Positions 1 to 6,693 are shown, counted from the stretch's first letter. The stretch is DNA of 8,779 nt from Comamonadaceae bacterium (GCA_024642025.1 JAHEBY010000087.1:1-8779); one strand, 5' to 3'. Notes: generated from the sequence alone by a model not told the origin. Program-made: numbers and translations.

Positions 1-90
1 GACGCGGGTAAATCCTGTGGCTCCAGAACCCCTCAACACCGAGCCCGGAAGCCAGCTGAGCACGTCCTTGAGTGTGGCCATTTCGCTCAC
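1..90 (-). CDS. murF: MurF, UDP-MurNAc-tripeptide:D-Ala-D-Ala ligase (5' end only)
   Basis: Only the first 30 codons are in the window; the gene runs off the left edge. MurF is the cytoplasmic ATP-dependent ligase that adds D-Ala-D-Ala to UDP-MurNAc-tripeptide after MurE. The visible N-terminus contains LKDVLSWLPGSV and ends in FTRV, which resembles the start of the MurF N-terminal domain. The position directly after murE supports the call. Two in-frame starts are possible: GTG at 90 or ATG at 81. I prefer GTG because a GGAG motif lies 7 nt upstream of it and 16 nt upstream of the ATG. The GTG also shares a GTGA overlap of 4 nt with the murE stop, in line with the ATGA overlaps elsewhere in this cluster. 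The fragment is too short to show any catalytic motif, so identity depends mainly on synteny. Confidence 0.82.
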   Translation of the reverse strand, partial: MSEMATLKDVLSWLPGSVLRGSGATGFTRV

Positions 91-1634
91 GCTAGCGCTC
101 CGGCGGTCGCACGACCTGAGTTCCACAGAGCCAAAGCATTTTTCACCTGATCGAAATCTGAGAATGGCAACCTGACGCCGGCAACCTCCTGATAGGTCTC
201 GTGGCCTTTTCCTGCTACCAGCACGACATCCTGTGCGTGGGCATTCGCTATCGATTGTGAAATGGCCTGCGCGCGATCCGGTTGCGCGCGGGCCCGACCG
301 TGCCGCAATATGCCTGGAAGAATCTGATCAATGATGGCCTGAGGATTTTCCCCACGTGGGTTGTCGCTTGTTATGACGACATGGTCAGCGTGCCTGGCCG
401 CTACGGACCCCATAAGCGGTCGCTTGGCAGCATCCCGGTCGCCACCACATCCAAATACACACCAGACCTCGCCATGACGCTGTTCAGCCAATGCATGCAA
501 AGCGCCCAAGGCCTTTTCCAGCGCATCTGGGGTATGGGCATAGTCCACCACAACCAACGGCTGCCCTGGCTCACCCAGGCACTCCATGCGTCCCGGAACT
601 GAGGTCAGTCTTTGACACACATCCACAACAGCCTTCAACGGAACACCCAATGAGCGCATGGTCGCTATCACGCCCAAAAGGTTTGAAACGTTGTACTTCC
701 CAATCAAAGACGTGCTCACAGAGTGCTTTTCCAGCTCCTCGGTCACCACAAAATCCAGCCCCCGAGCACCATAGTGCAGGCTGTCGGCCCTGAGGCGGGC
801 AGGCCGCTCGCAGGAAACCGTCCATACATCGGTAACCCCAGCCGGCAAGGATGCGACCAAGTGGTCGCCTTTTGGGTCATCCAGATTAATCACGGCAGAC
901 ACCAAGCCGGGCCACTCAAAAAGAGCCTGCTTTGCCAACCAATAGGCATCCATCGTCTTGTGATAGTCCAAGTGGTCTTGAGTGAAATTGGTAAAGATTG
1001 CCGTCCGAACGGTCGTACCTGCAAGACGATGCTCTTCAATTCCGATCGAAGATGCTTCGATCACACATGCCTTGAATCCCTGATCGACAAAATCACGAAA
1101 CTTCTGCTGCAGCAAGACAGGATCTGGCGTGGTGAGACCAGTTAAAACAAGGCCGGCTTGTGGTTCATCATTACTGAATGCCATTCCAATGGACGGTGGC
1201 CGGCCAACGCCCAGGGTTCCCACCATCGCACAGGCGCACTTATACGCCTCAGGCAGACCTGACAACGCCTGGGCCAACCACCATGCGGTAGAGGTCTTTC
1301 CATTGGTCCCGGTGACTGCCAGCACATCGATCTGTTGCGTGGGCTGCTCAAAGAAAGTCGAAGCAATTTTTCCGGCATCGGACTTGAGACCCGGATAGGC
1401 GAGGATGCGGTCATCATTGAACCGGAATGCGTCCGCACCACTCTCCTCTACGATACAAACCAACGCTCCCCGTGCAAATGCATCTGACACATAGCGACGG
1501 CCGTCTGTTGCTGTACCCGGCCATGCAATGAAGGCATCGCCTGGCTCAATTTTTCGGCTATCAGTCTGAAGCGATTTGCAGAGGTGAGCACCCATCCATG
1601 TGGCTACTGCACCTGGAGACTCCATCCGTACCAC
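87..1634 (-). CDS. murE: MurE, UDP-MurNAc-L-Ala-D-Glu:meso-DAP ligase
   Basis: Cytoplasmic Mur ligase that adds meso-diaminopimelate to UDP-MurNAc-L-Ala-D-Glu using ATP. At 515 residues it is slightly longer than the usual length of about 490-500. Visible motifs in order: the N-terminal uridine-binding region TDSRKIEPGDAFIA (24-37); the ATP-binding loop TGTNGKTS (108-115); the substrate-contacting TTPDP (168-172); Lys235 in AKQALF, the position normally carbamylated; VVDYAHTPDAL (362-372); FGCGGDRD (394-401); DNPR (424-427); and KGHET (476-480). DNPR is the signature for meso-DAP rather than lysine, which fits a Gram-negative cell wall. The start is a GTG that shares one base with the TAG stop of ftsI. 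An ATG three codons later (1625) is possible, but the strong GAGGAG motif is 6-8 nt from the GTG and about 15 nt or more from the ATG. It lies between ftsI and murF in one transcription unit. Confidence 0.97.
   Translation of the reverse strand: MVRMESPGAVATWMGAHLCKSLQTDSRKIEPGDAFIAWPGTATDGRRYVSDAFARGALVCIVEESGADAFRFNDDRILAYPGLKSDAGKIASTFFEQPTQQIDVLAVTGTNGKTSTAWWLAQALSGLPEAYKCACAMVGTLGVGRPPSIGMAFSNDEPQAGLVLTGLTTPDPVLLQQKFRDFVDQGFKACVIEASSIGIEEHRLAGTTVRTAIFTNFTQDHLDYHKTMDAYWLAKQALFEWPGLVSAVINLDDPKGDHLVASLPAGVTDVWTVSCERPARLRADSLHYGARGLDFVVTEELEKHSVSTSLIGKYNVSNLLGVIATMRSLGVPLKAVVDVCQRLTSVPGRMECLGEPGQPLVVVDYAHTPDALEKALGALHALAEQRHGEVWCVFGCGGDRDAAKRPLMGSVAARHADHVVITSDNPRGENPQAIIDQILPGILRHGRARAQPDRAQAISQSIANAHAQDVVLVAGKGHETYQEVAGVRLPFSDFDQVKNALALWNSGRATAGALA
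98..101 (-). promoter_or_regulatory. Ribosome binding site deciding the murF start
   Basis: On the minus strand a GGAG motif sits inside the end of murE, 7 nt before the GTG at 90. The alternative ATG at 81 would be 16 nt away, too far for usual Shine-Dalgarno action. This supports the GTG start. Confidence 0.55.
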
Positions 1635-3367
1635 TAGAAGCTCTCCTCTACGGGATGGACTACGATCTGAGGTTTGACATTCATGTCGGGTTGCACACCC
1701 ATAAGGCGAAGCGTCTGCTGCACCGTATCGGAAAATACCGGAGCGGCTACATCGCCACCAAAATATTTCCCATTGCTGGGCTCGTCGATCATTACGGCAA
1801 CCACCACGCGCGGGTTTTCAATAGGCGCAATCCCCACGAAGAAGCCCCGGTATTTCTTGTCTGCGTAACCTTTCCCGTCCAGTTTGTAGGCGGTTCCCGT
1901 TTTGCCGCCAACAGAGTAGCCCATCGTCTGCGCTTTGGGTGCCGTGCCGTCAGGTCCGGTCACCATATTCAACATGACGCGCATGTCTGCAGCATGCTTT
2001 GGTGAAATGACCGAAACACCTCCAATCGGATGATCGGTTTTCAACATCGTGATGGGGACCAATTCGCCGTCGCGTGCGAATACCGTGTAAGCGTGAGCCA
2101 GCTGGAACAGGCTGGTCGAGAGGCCATAGCCGTAACTCATGGTGGCCTGTTCGATCGGTCGCCAAGTCTTATATGCCCTGAGTCGACCGCTGACGACGCC
2201 GGGGAACGGCACCATGGGCTTCTGACCGAACCCGACCTGGCTGTACATCTCCCACATATCGCGGGGTTGCATTTGCATGGCAATTTTGACGGTTCCCACG
2301 TTACTGGACTTCTGAACCACCTGATTGACAGTAAGTAATCCCTGTGGATGAGAGTCGCTGATGGTGGAGTTTCCAATTCTCATGCGCCCTGGCGCCGTCT
2401 GAATCGCCGTCGTCGGTGCTACCAGACCTTTTTCCAATGCAAGAGCGATGACAAACGGCTTCATCGTCGAGCCCGGCTCGAAAGAATCTGTCAGCGCCCG
2501 GTTTCGCAGCTGCGCACCGCTCAAATTTTGTCGCTTGTCCGGCGAATAGCTTGGGTAGTTGGCCAATGCCAAAACCTCGCCGGTTTGCACATCCAATACC
2601 ACAACACTCCCGGCACGCGCCTTGTTTGACACCACCGCCTCACGCAGCTTCTGGTAAGCAAAAAACTGCACTTTGCTGTCAATGCTCAATTGCAGATCAC
2701 GGCCGTCTACCGGCAAAATTTGATCGCCAACGGCCTCTACCACTTGACCCATTCGATCCTTGATAACACGCCGTGAGCCGCTGCGACCCGCCAAGTCTTT
2801 GTTAAAGGTGAGTTCTATGCCCTCCTGGCCCAGGTCTTCAATATTGGTAAAGCCCACTACATGCGCCGCCGCATCACCTTCCGGATACTGCCGTTTGTAT
2901 TCCTTCCTTTGGTAAATTCCCTTTATATTCATGGCAACAATTTCCTTGGCCACCGCATCGTCCACCTGACGCTTTAGCCAAACAAATGACTTGTCTTCGT
3001 CGCTGAGTTTCTTTGTCAGCTCCGTGGTCGACATTTCAAGTAACTTCGCCAACCGTTTTGTTTGCGCCTTGTCCAGGTCTACATCCTCGGGAATGGCCCA
3101 AATACTCGGCGCTGGAACGCTCGATGCCAAGATGAGGCCATTTCGGTCCAGAATGCGCCCTCGGTTTGCTGGCAGGTCCAGGGTGCGGGCGAATCGCACT
3201 TCGCCCTGTTTCTGAAAAAACTCATTTGCCACAACCTGGATATAGGCCGCCCTCGCGCCCAGGCCCAGAAAAGCCAGCGCGATCGAGGCCACAACAAACT
3301 TGCTGCGCCAAACTGGCGTTCGACTGGCCAGCAGCGGGCTTGAAGCGTACTGGACACTACGACTCAT
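1634..3367 (-). CDS. ftsI: FtsI (PBP3), septal peptidoglycan D,D-transpeptidase
   Basis: Class B penicillin-binding protein that crosslinks septal peptidoglycan in the periplasm as partner of FtsW in the divisome. It is 577 residues, normal for FtsI. A short basic cytoplasmic N-terminus is followed by one hydrophobic membrane segment at about 23-44, acting as an uncleaved anchor. The pedestal domain begins near RGRILDRNG (69-77). The transpeptidase domain has all three penicillin-binding motifs: SxxK as S300-T-M-K303 inside FEPGSTMKP, SSN at 354-356, and KTGT at 489-492. S300 is the expected acylated serine and beta-lactam target. The ATG start overlaps the ftsL stop as ATGA. The upstream sequence has no clear Shine-Dalgarno motif, so translation is probably coupled to ftsL. 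The stop shares one base with the murE start. Confidence 0.97.
   Translation of the reverse strand: MSRSVQYASSPLLASRTPVWRSKFVVASIALAFLGLGARAAYIQVVANEFFQKQGEVRFARTLDLPANRGRILDRNGLILASSVPAPSIWAIPEDVDLDKAQTKRLAKLLEMSTTELTKKLSDEDKSFVWLKRQVDDAVAKEIVAMNIKGIYQRKEYKRQYPEGDAAAHVVGFTNIEDLGQEGIELTFNKDLAGRSGSRRVIKDRMGQVVEAVGDQILPVDGRDLQLSIDSKVQFFAYQKLREAVVSNKARAGSVVVLDVQTGEVLALANYPSYSPDKRQNLSGAQLRNRALTDSFEPGSTMKPFVIALALEKGLVAPTTAIQTAPGRMRIGNSTISDSHPQGLLTVNQVVQKSSNVGTVKIAMQMQPRDMWEMYSQVGFGQKPMVPFPGVVSGRLRAYKTWRPIEQATMSYGYGLSTSLFQLAHAYTVFARDGELVPITMLKTDHPIGGVSVISPKHAADMRVMLNMVTGPDGTAPKAQTMGYSVGGKTGTAYKLDGKGYADKKYRGFFVGIAPIENPRVVVAVMIDEPSNGKYFGGDVAAPVFSDTVQQTLRLMGVQPDMNVKPQIVVHPVEESF
1641..1648 (-). promoter_or_regulatory. 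Strong ribosome binding site of murE
   Basis: The minus strand reads GAGGAGAG, 6 nt before the GTG start of murE at 1634, inside the last codons of ftsI. It is the best Shine-Dalgarno match seen in this cluster. It decides in favour of the GTG over the ATG at 1625. Confidence 0.75.
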
Positions 3368-3678
3368 TTTGCTGAACCGCTCGCATTTGGGCTAGTCGAC
3401 GCAGGCGCAGCGCCAGATGCATATGTCACATAATACGTCACGGCTGGCGTGGCGCTTGTCATTCGCAGTTGTTCCCTTGCCAGCTTTTCCACTCGAAACG
3501 GAGTTGCCTGTGCGCGCTTTTCAACTTGCAGCCGCTCGTTCTCGGTTGCCAATTTGCGAGCGTCGGCATTGATCGCCTCCAGTTCGGCAAATAGTCGACG
3601 AGACTGATATTGCAGATCCACAAGGTAAAGGGCACTGGCCAGCACTGCCAACATGAGAACAATATTGACCCGCGTCAT
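3364..3678 (-). CDS. ftsL: FtsL, divisome membrane protein
   Basis: Small bitopic membrane protein of the FtsQLB subcomplex, which recruits and activates FtsW and FtsI at the division site. It is 104 residues, within the family range. A very short cytoplasmic tail (MTR) leads into a membrane helix at about 4-20. A periplasmic, heptad-like helix follows at about 24-57, rich in Leu, Ala, Glu and Arg, as expected for the coiled coil that pairs with FtsB. A more conserved stretch, FRVEKLAREQLRM (61-73), comes next, then a low-complexity Ala/Ser/Pro tail (about 88-104) that looks disordered. Sequence conservation in FtsL is low, so the call relies on this architecture plus its position between rsmH and ftsI. 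Its start overlaps the rsmH stop (ATGA), and an AAAGGA motif 7 nt upstream supports it. Confidence 0.93.
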   Translation of the reverse strand: MTRVNIVLMLAVLASALYLVDLQYQSRRLFAELEAINADARKLATENERLQVEKRAQATPFRVEKLAREQLRMTSATPAVTYYVTYASGAAPASTSPNASGSAK

Positions 3679-4625
3679 ACATTGGTCCTTTGCGCAACGC
3701 GCATCACCGCGCTGCGTGATCGCGAATTGGCGGCAACTTCGCGCTCATCCGGCTTTACGCGACCCAGCGCCTTTAACTTCATGCCTACAGCTGGCGCAAA
3801 AGGCGCGCGGCGGTCATATTGCTCGCGCGAATGTTTGGCAATGAATTGCTTGACGATGCGATCTTCCAATGAGTGAAAACTGATCACCACCAATCTGCCT
3901 CCGGTCTGCAGCACGTCCAACGCACCCTCTAACGCCTGTTGCAACTCTTCAAGCTCGGCGTTGATGAAAATCCGAAGAGCCTGAAATGTGCGCGTTGCAG
4001 GGTTCTGGCCCGACTCGCGGGTTTTGACCGCGTCAGCCACGAGCTTGGCCAACTCGGAGGTGGTTGAAATTGGGCCCCGTTCCTGTCGGCGAGCAACAAT
4101 CGCCTTTGCAATGGACCCAGCAAACCGTTCTTCACCATAGTCACGTATGACCTCCGCAATTTGATTACTTTCCGCCTCGGCCAGCCACTGCGCGACACTC
4201 ATGCCCCGAGTGGTATCCATGCGCATATCCAGTGGCCCGTCAAACCTGAAACTGAAGCCACGTTCGGGACTGTCGATCTGCGGAGAGCTCACACCCAAGT
4301 CCATCAAGACGCCCGCCACGCTCGCCCCGGGAAGATCGCGCAAATATCGAAAGCCCTCGTGCCTGATCGAAAATCGGGGATCGGTAATATTGGCTGCGTC
4401 GGCGATCGCCTCGGGATCCTTGTCGAACGCTATCAGCCGGTCGTCGGCCCGCAGGCGAGACAGAATGAGCCGCGAATGCCCCCCCCGCCCAAAAGTCGCG
4501 TCGACATAGTTTCGACCCGCCTGATGGTCGGTCGGTGCGCCGGTAGTCGCAGGTGTGTCGCCAAACAAGGCGTCGACCGCCTCGTTCAGCAATACGGTTG
4601 TGTGCTGCCATGCCGTACCCACCAT
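3675..4625 (-). CDS. rsmH: RsmH (MraW), 16S rRNA m4C1402 methyltransferase
   Basis: SAM-dependent enzyme that methylates N4 of cytidine 1402 in the decoding centre of 16S rRNA. It is 316 residues, typical for the family. Motifs in order: QHTTVLLNEAVDAL (7-20), the SAM-binding DATFGRGGHS (42-51), AFDKDPEA (66-73), LMDLGVSSPQID (107-118), ERGFSFRFDGPLDMRMD (121-137), RTFQALRIFINAELEEL (212-228), VISFHSLEDRIVKQF (247-261) and the C-terminal NSRSRSAVMRVA (300-311). Residues 22-38 look like a small insertion compared with the E. coli protein. The GRGGH codons contain a run of eight G. AAGGG lies only 2 nt before the ATG, so the GTG at codon 2 (5 nt away) could also be used. It follows mraZ after 6 nt and overlaps ftsL by 4 nt. 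Confidence 0.97.
   Translation of the reverse strand: MVGTAWQHTTVLLNEAVDALFGDTPATTGAPTDHQAGRNYVDATFGRGGHSRLILSRLRADDRLIAFDKDPEAIADAANITDPRFSIRHEGFRYLRDLPGASVAGVLMDLGVSSPQIDSPERGFSFRFDGPLDMRMDTTRGMSVAQWLAEAESNQIAEVIRDYGEERFAGSIAKAIVARRQERGPISTTSELAKLVADAVKTRESGQNPATRTFQALRIFINAELEELQQALEGALDVLQTGGRLVVISFHSLEDRIVKQFIAKHSREQYDRRAPFAPAVGMKLKALGRVKPDEREVAANSRSRSAVMRVAQRTNV
3686..3691 (-). promoter_or_regulatory. Ribosome binding site of ftsL
   Basis: The minus strand reads AAAGGA, 7 nt before the ATG of ftsL at 3678, within the last codons of rsmH. It gives ftsL its own good initiation signal in spite of the 4-nt overlap. Confidence 0.6.
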
Positions 4626-4631
4626 ATCCCT

Positions 4632-5060
4632 TCAGAACGCAAAGCCCTTAAGTGCGTCTGGCACCGGCCCCTGCAGAGCCAAGGTCTCCTGGGCGTCATG
4701 CGTGGCCTTGTCCCACAGCTCGAAGTGGCTGCCCATGCCCAGCAGGACAGCGTCTTTGGCAATACCGGCAGTTTGGCGCAGCTCGGGAGACACCAGCACC
4801 CGGCCAGTCCCGTCCAGATCGACATCCATGGCATAGCCTAGAAAAATGCGCTTCCACCATTGGGCGTCCATAGGCAGTGCGGCGACGCGCTCGCGGAATT
4901 TTTCCCACTCTGATCGCGGGAAAATCATCAGACAACCTTGGGGGTGCTTCGTAATGGTGATTCGACCGGCTTCCGTCGCAATCAAGACGTCACGATGCCG
5001 CGTCGGCACCGACAGCCGACCTTTGGCATCCAGACTGAGAGACGAAGCCCCTTGAAACAC
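4632..5060 (-). CDS. mraZ: MraZ, transcriptional regulator of the dcw cluster
   Basis: DNA-binding protein of the AbrB/MazE superfamily that forms ring-shaped oligomers and binds repeats in front of its own operon. In E. coli it represses the mra promoter. It is 142 residues, close to the E. coli length. Two tandem SpoVT-AbrB half-domains are visible, each with the family DxxxR signature: D11-AKG-R15 in DAKGRLSVPTRHRD, and D83-GTG-R87 in DLDGTGRVLVSPELR. The start is GTG at 5060, followed by FQGASSLSLDAKGR, which matches the usual N-terminus; no ATG lies nearby in frame. An AAGGA motif is 9 nt upstream. It is the first gene of the dcw cluster. Three GTGG boxes about 60-80 nt upstream are the probable autoregulatory target. 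Confidence 0.97.
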   Translation of the reverse strand: MFQGASSLSLDAKGRLSVPTRHRDVLIATEAGRITITKHPQGCLMIFPRSEWEKFRERVAALPMDAQWWKRIFLGYAMDVDLDGTGRVLVSPELRQTAGIAKDAVLLGMGSHFELWDKATHDAQETLALQGPVPDALKGFAF

Positions 5061-5069
5061 CGCAACAAA

Positions 5070-5074
5070 TCCTT
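5070..5074 (-). promoter_or_regulatory. Ribosome binding site of mraZ
   Basis: AAGGA on the minus strand lies 9 nt before the GTG start of mraZ. It supports initiation at this non-ATG codon. Confidence 0.55.
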
Positions 5075-5116
5075 GATTGATACTTAATGGAATATTCGCA
5101 AAATTAGGGTAGATTT

Positions 5117-5141
5117 ACCACTAAATTCCACTTTTCCCCAC
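5117..5141 (-). promoter_or_regulatory. Probable MraZ operator: three GTGG boxes at 10-bp spacing
   Basis: On the minus strand the sequence shows GTGGG (5141-5137), GTGGA (5131-5127) and GTGGT (5121-5117), separated by two 5-nt spacers rich in A and T. The exact 10-bp period of three G-rich boxes is the known architecture of MraZ binding sites (TGGGN repeats with 5-nt spacers in E. coli; AAAGTGG-type boxes in Mollicutes). The first box overlaps the candidate -10 element and the second lies at the predicted transcription start. Binding there would block RNA polymerase. The motif is seen directly; its function is inferred from the family and from the adjacent mraZ gene. Confidence 0.85.
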
Positions 5142-5167
5142 TGTATCAGCAAATCAATGTGACGCAA
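5140..5167 (-). promoter_or_regulatory. Candidate promoter of the mraZ / dcw cluster
   Basis: The minus strand has a -35-like TTGCGT (5167-5162), a 16-nt spacer, and a -10-like TACAGT (5145-5140) preceded by TGA, making an extended -10 (TGnTACAGT). The -35 matches the sigma-70 consensus poorly (3 of 6) and the -10 moderately (4 of 6), so the extended TG would matter. The start would fall near 5133, giving an untranslated leader of about 70 nt. The overlap with the MraZ boxes strengthens the assignment. Other promoters in the gap cannot be excluded. Confidence 0.5.
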
Positions 5168-5206
5168 AGTCATGCGCCAAGATTTTTTTACAATGAAATC
5201 AAGGAC

Positions 5207-5250
5207 TTAGAACCGGATTTTCAAATTTTTTTATCTGAAAATTGTTCTAA
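5207..5250. repeat. Nested inverted repeat (two 7-bp arms) between hslU and mraZ
   Basis: TTAGAAC (5207-5213) is the exact reverse complement of GTTCTAA (5244-5250). Inside it, ATTTTCA (5217-5223) is the exact reverse complement of TGAAAAT (5236-5242). The two arms are separated by 3 nt on the left and 1 nt on the right, with a 12-nt AT-rich loop. Together they form a 14-bp stem with one small internal loop. There is no T-run directly after the stem on the minus strand, so it is not a classical intrinsic terminator for hslU. It may be a processing or mRNA-protecting hairpin, a weak terminator, or a protein-binding palindrome upstream of the mraZ promoter. Confidence 0.6.
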
Positions 5251-5322
5251 ATTAAGCACTTACGACAATGTCTGCATGTGAACTGTTACGAAAGACTGCT
5301 GATTCGCCGGAAGCGCCAAATC

Positions 5323-5361
5323 ATGCGGCCCATACGACCCGCGGTTGAATAAGCCCCGCAT
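5323..5361 (-). repeat. Weak GC-rich inverted repeat just after hslU
   Basis: On the minus strand, ATGCGG (5361-5356) and CCGCAT (5328-5323) are perfect 6-bp complements separated by 27 nt, starting 3 nt past the hslU stop codon. The loop contains the palindrome CCGCGG (5339-5344). No T-tract follows. A 6-bp match at this distance can arise by chance, so a role in ending or protecting hslU mRNA is only a suggestion. Confidence 0.25.
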
Positions 5362-5364
5362 ATT

Positions 5365-6690
5365 CTAAAGAATGTAGCGGGCAAGATCGTCATCTTGACT
5401 CAATTCGCCCAATCGCTCGTCAACATAGGCCGCGTCAACCACAACGACCTGGCCGCCGCGCGTCGTGGCATCAAAACTCACTTCGTCAAGTAATCTTTCC
5501 ATCACGGTTGACAGCCTGCGGGCGCCAATATTCTCGGTGCGCTCATTGACATCAAACGCAATGTGGGCAAGGCGATGAATGCCATTTTCAGTGAAAGTCA
5601 GAGTCACTTTTTCTGTGGCCAACAGTGCCTGATATTGCTTGACAAGCGACGCATGCGTTTGCGTCAGAATCTCGACAAAGTCTTGCACGGCCAATGACTG
5701 CAATTCCACCCGAATCGGAAAGCGACCCTGCAGTTCGGGAATCAAGTCGCTCGGCTTGCTCAAGTGAAACGCGCCGGATGCAATAAAAAGAATATGGTCA
5801 GTCTTCACCATGCCGTACTTGGTAGAGACCGTGGTGCCCTCCACAAGCGGCAACAAATCGCGCTGAACGCCCTGGCGTGAGACATCTGCATTGCCACCCT
5901 CGCCCCTGGACGTAACCTTGTCAATTTCATCCAAAAAAACAATGCCGTTCTCTTCCAGAACTTGCAGTGCCTGAGTCTTAATTTCTTCGTCATTGATCAG
6001 TTTTCCCGCCTCTTCTTCGACCAGCAACTTCAGGGCTTCGTCAATTCGCAATTTTCGCTTCTGCTTTTTTTGCTGCCCCATCTGACCAAACATGCCACGC
6101 AATTGCTCGGCCATCTCCTCCATGCCAGAAGGACTCATGATTTCCAGCTGCGGCAATGGCTGGGCAACATCCATCTCGATCTCTCGGTCGTCAAGTTGAC
6201 CCTCGCGCAGCTTCTTCCGAAAGTTCTGCCGCGCAGCAGTCTCTGGCTGCTGCGCTGGCGCTTGCTCTACTCGGGGTGGTGGCACCAGAATATCAAGGAT
6301 TCGATCTTCTGCGGCATCCTCCGCGCGGGAGCGCATGGCCGCAACAGCCGCAACACGAGTTTGCTTTACCGCGATCTCGGCCAAATCCCGAATAATGGCA
6401 TCAACGTCTTTACCCACGTAACCGACTTCGGTAAATTTGGTTGCCTCAACCTTGATGAATGGCGCATCTGCCAAACGGGCCAAGCGTCGCGCAATTTCGG
6501 TCTTCCCAACGCCGGTGGGCCCAATCATCAGGATATTTTTTGGCGTAATCTCACCTCGAAGGCCAGGCTCCACCTGTTGCCGCCGCCATCGATTTCGAAG
6601 AGCAATCGCCACAGCGCGTTTGGCCTGCTTCTGACCAACAATATGCTTGTCCAGCTCATTGACAATTTCCTGCGGGGTCAAAGCGGACAT
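5365..6690 (-). CDS. hslU: HslU (ClpY), AAA+ unfoldase of the HslVU protease
   Basis: ATP-dependent hexameric unfoldase that recognises, unfolds and feeds substrates into the HslV peptidase in the cytoplasm; heat-inducible in many bacteria. It is 441 residues, the normal length. Motifs: LTPQEIVNELDKHIVGQ at the N-terminus (4-20), Walker A GPTGVGKT (57-64), the substrate-gripping pore loop GYVG (90-93), an inserted I-domain at about 110-240 rich in charged residues and Gln, Walker B VFLDEIDK (251-258), a sensor-1 region around LFIASGAFH (301-309), and sensor-2 GARRL (389-393). The C-terminus ends in LARYIL, the tail that inserts between HslV subunits and activates them. The ATG lies 3 nt after the hslV stop with no clear Shine-Dalgarno motif, which suggests translational coupling to hslV. 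Confidence 0.98.
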   Translation of the reverse strand: MSALTPQEIVNELDKHIVGQKQAKRAVAIALRNRWRRQQVEPGLRGEITPKNILMIGPTGVGKTEIARRLARLADAPFIKVEATKFTEVGYVGKDVDAIIRDLAEIAVKQTRVAAVAAMRSRAEDAAEDRILDILVPPPRVEQAPAQQPETAARQNFRKKLREGQLDDREIEMDVAQPLPQLEIMSPSGMEEMAEQLRGMFGQMGQQKKQKRKLRIDEALKLLVEEEAGKLINDEEIKTQALQVLEENGIVFLDEIDKVTSRGEGGNADVSRQGVQRDLLPLVEGTTVSTKYGMVKTDHILFIASGAFHLSKPSDLIPELQGRFPIRVELQSLAVQDFVEILTQTHASLVKQYQALLATEKVTLTFTENGIHRLAHIAFDVNERTENIGARRLSTVMERLLDEVSFDATTRGGQVVVVDAAYVDERLGELSQDDDLARYIL

Positions 6691-6693
6691 GGT

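Larger units (their letters stand above)
5061..5364. other. Intergenic region between hslU and mraZ (304 nt)
   Basis: This is the only long gap in the window. From the hslU side it holds a weak GC-rich inverted repeat, a 44-nt nested inverted repeat, two 7-nt T-tracts (A-tracts on the coding strand; 5226-5232 and 5183-5189), the candidate extended -10 promoter, three MraZ boxes and the mraZ leader with its ribosome binding site. It is clearly richer in A and T than the flanking genes, as expected for a promoter region. I found no convincing small gene or RNA gene in it, and no classical intrinsic terminator for hslU. Confidence 0.8.

Noticed and set aside
4161..4841. A 226-codon open frame on the plus strand opposite rsmH and mraZ
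   Set aside because: It crosses two certain genes on the other strand, has no ribosome binding site or recognisable domain, and its composition is that of an antisense shadow.
5250..5364. LexA-like or FNR-like boxes and repeated TTACGA words in the hslU-mraZ gap
   Set aside because: The matches to known palindromes are partial, and the two TTACGA words (near 5270 and 5286) are short direct repeats that can occur by chance.
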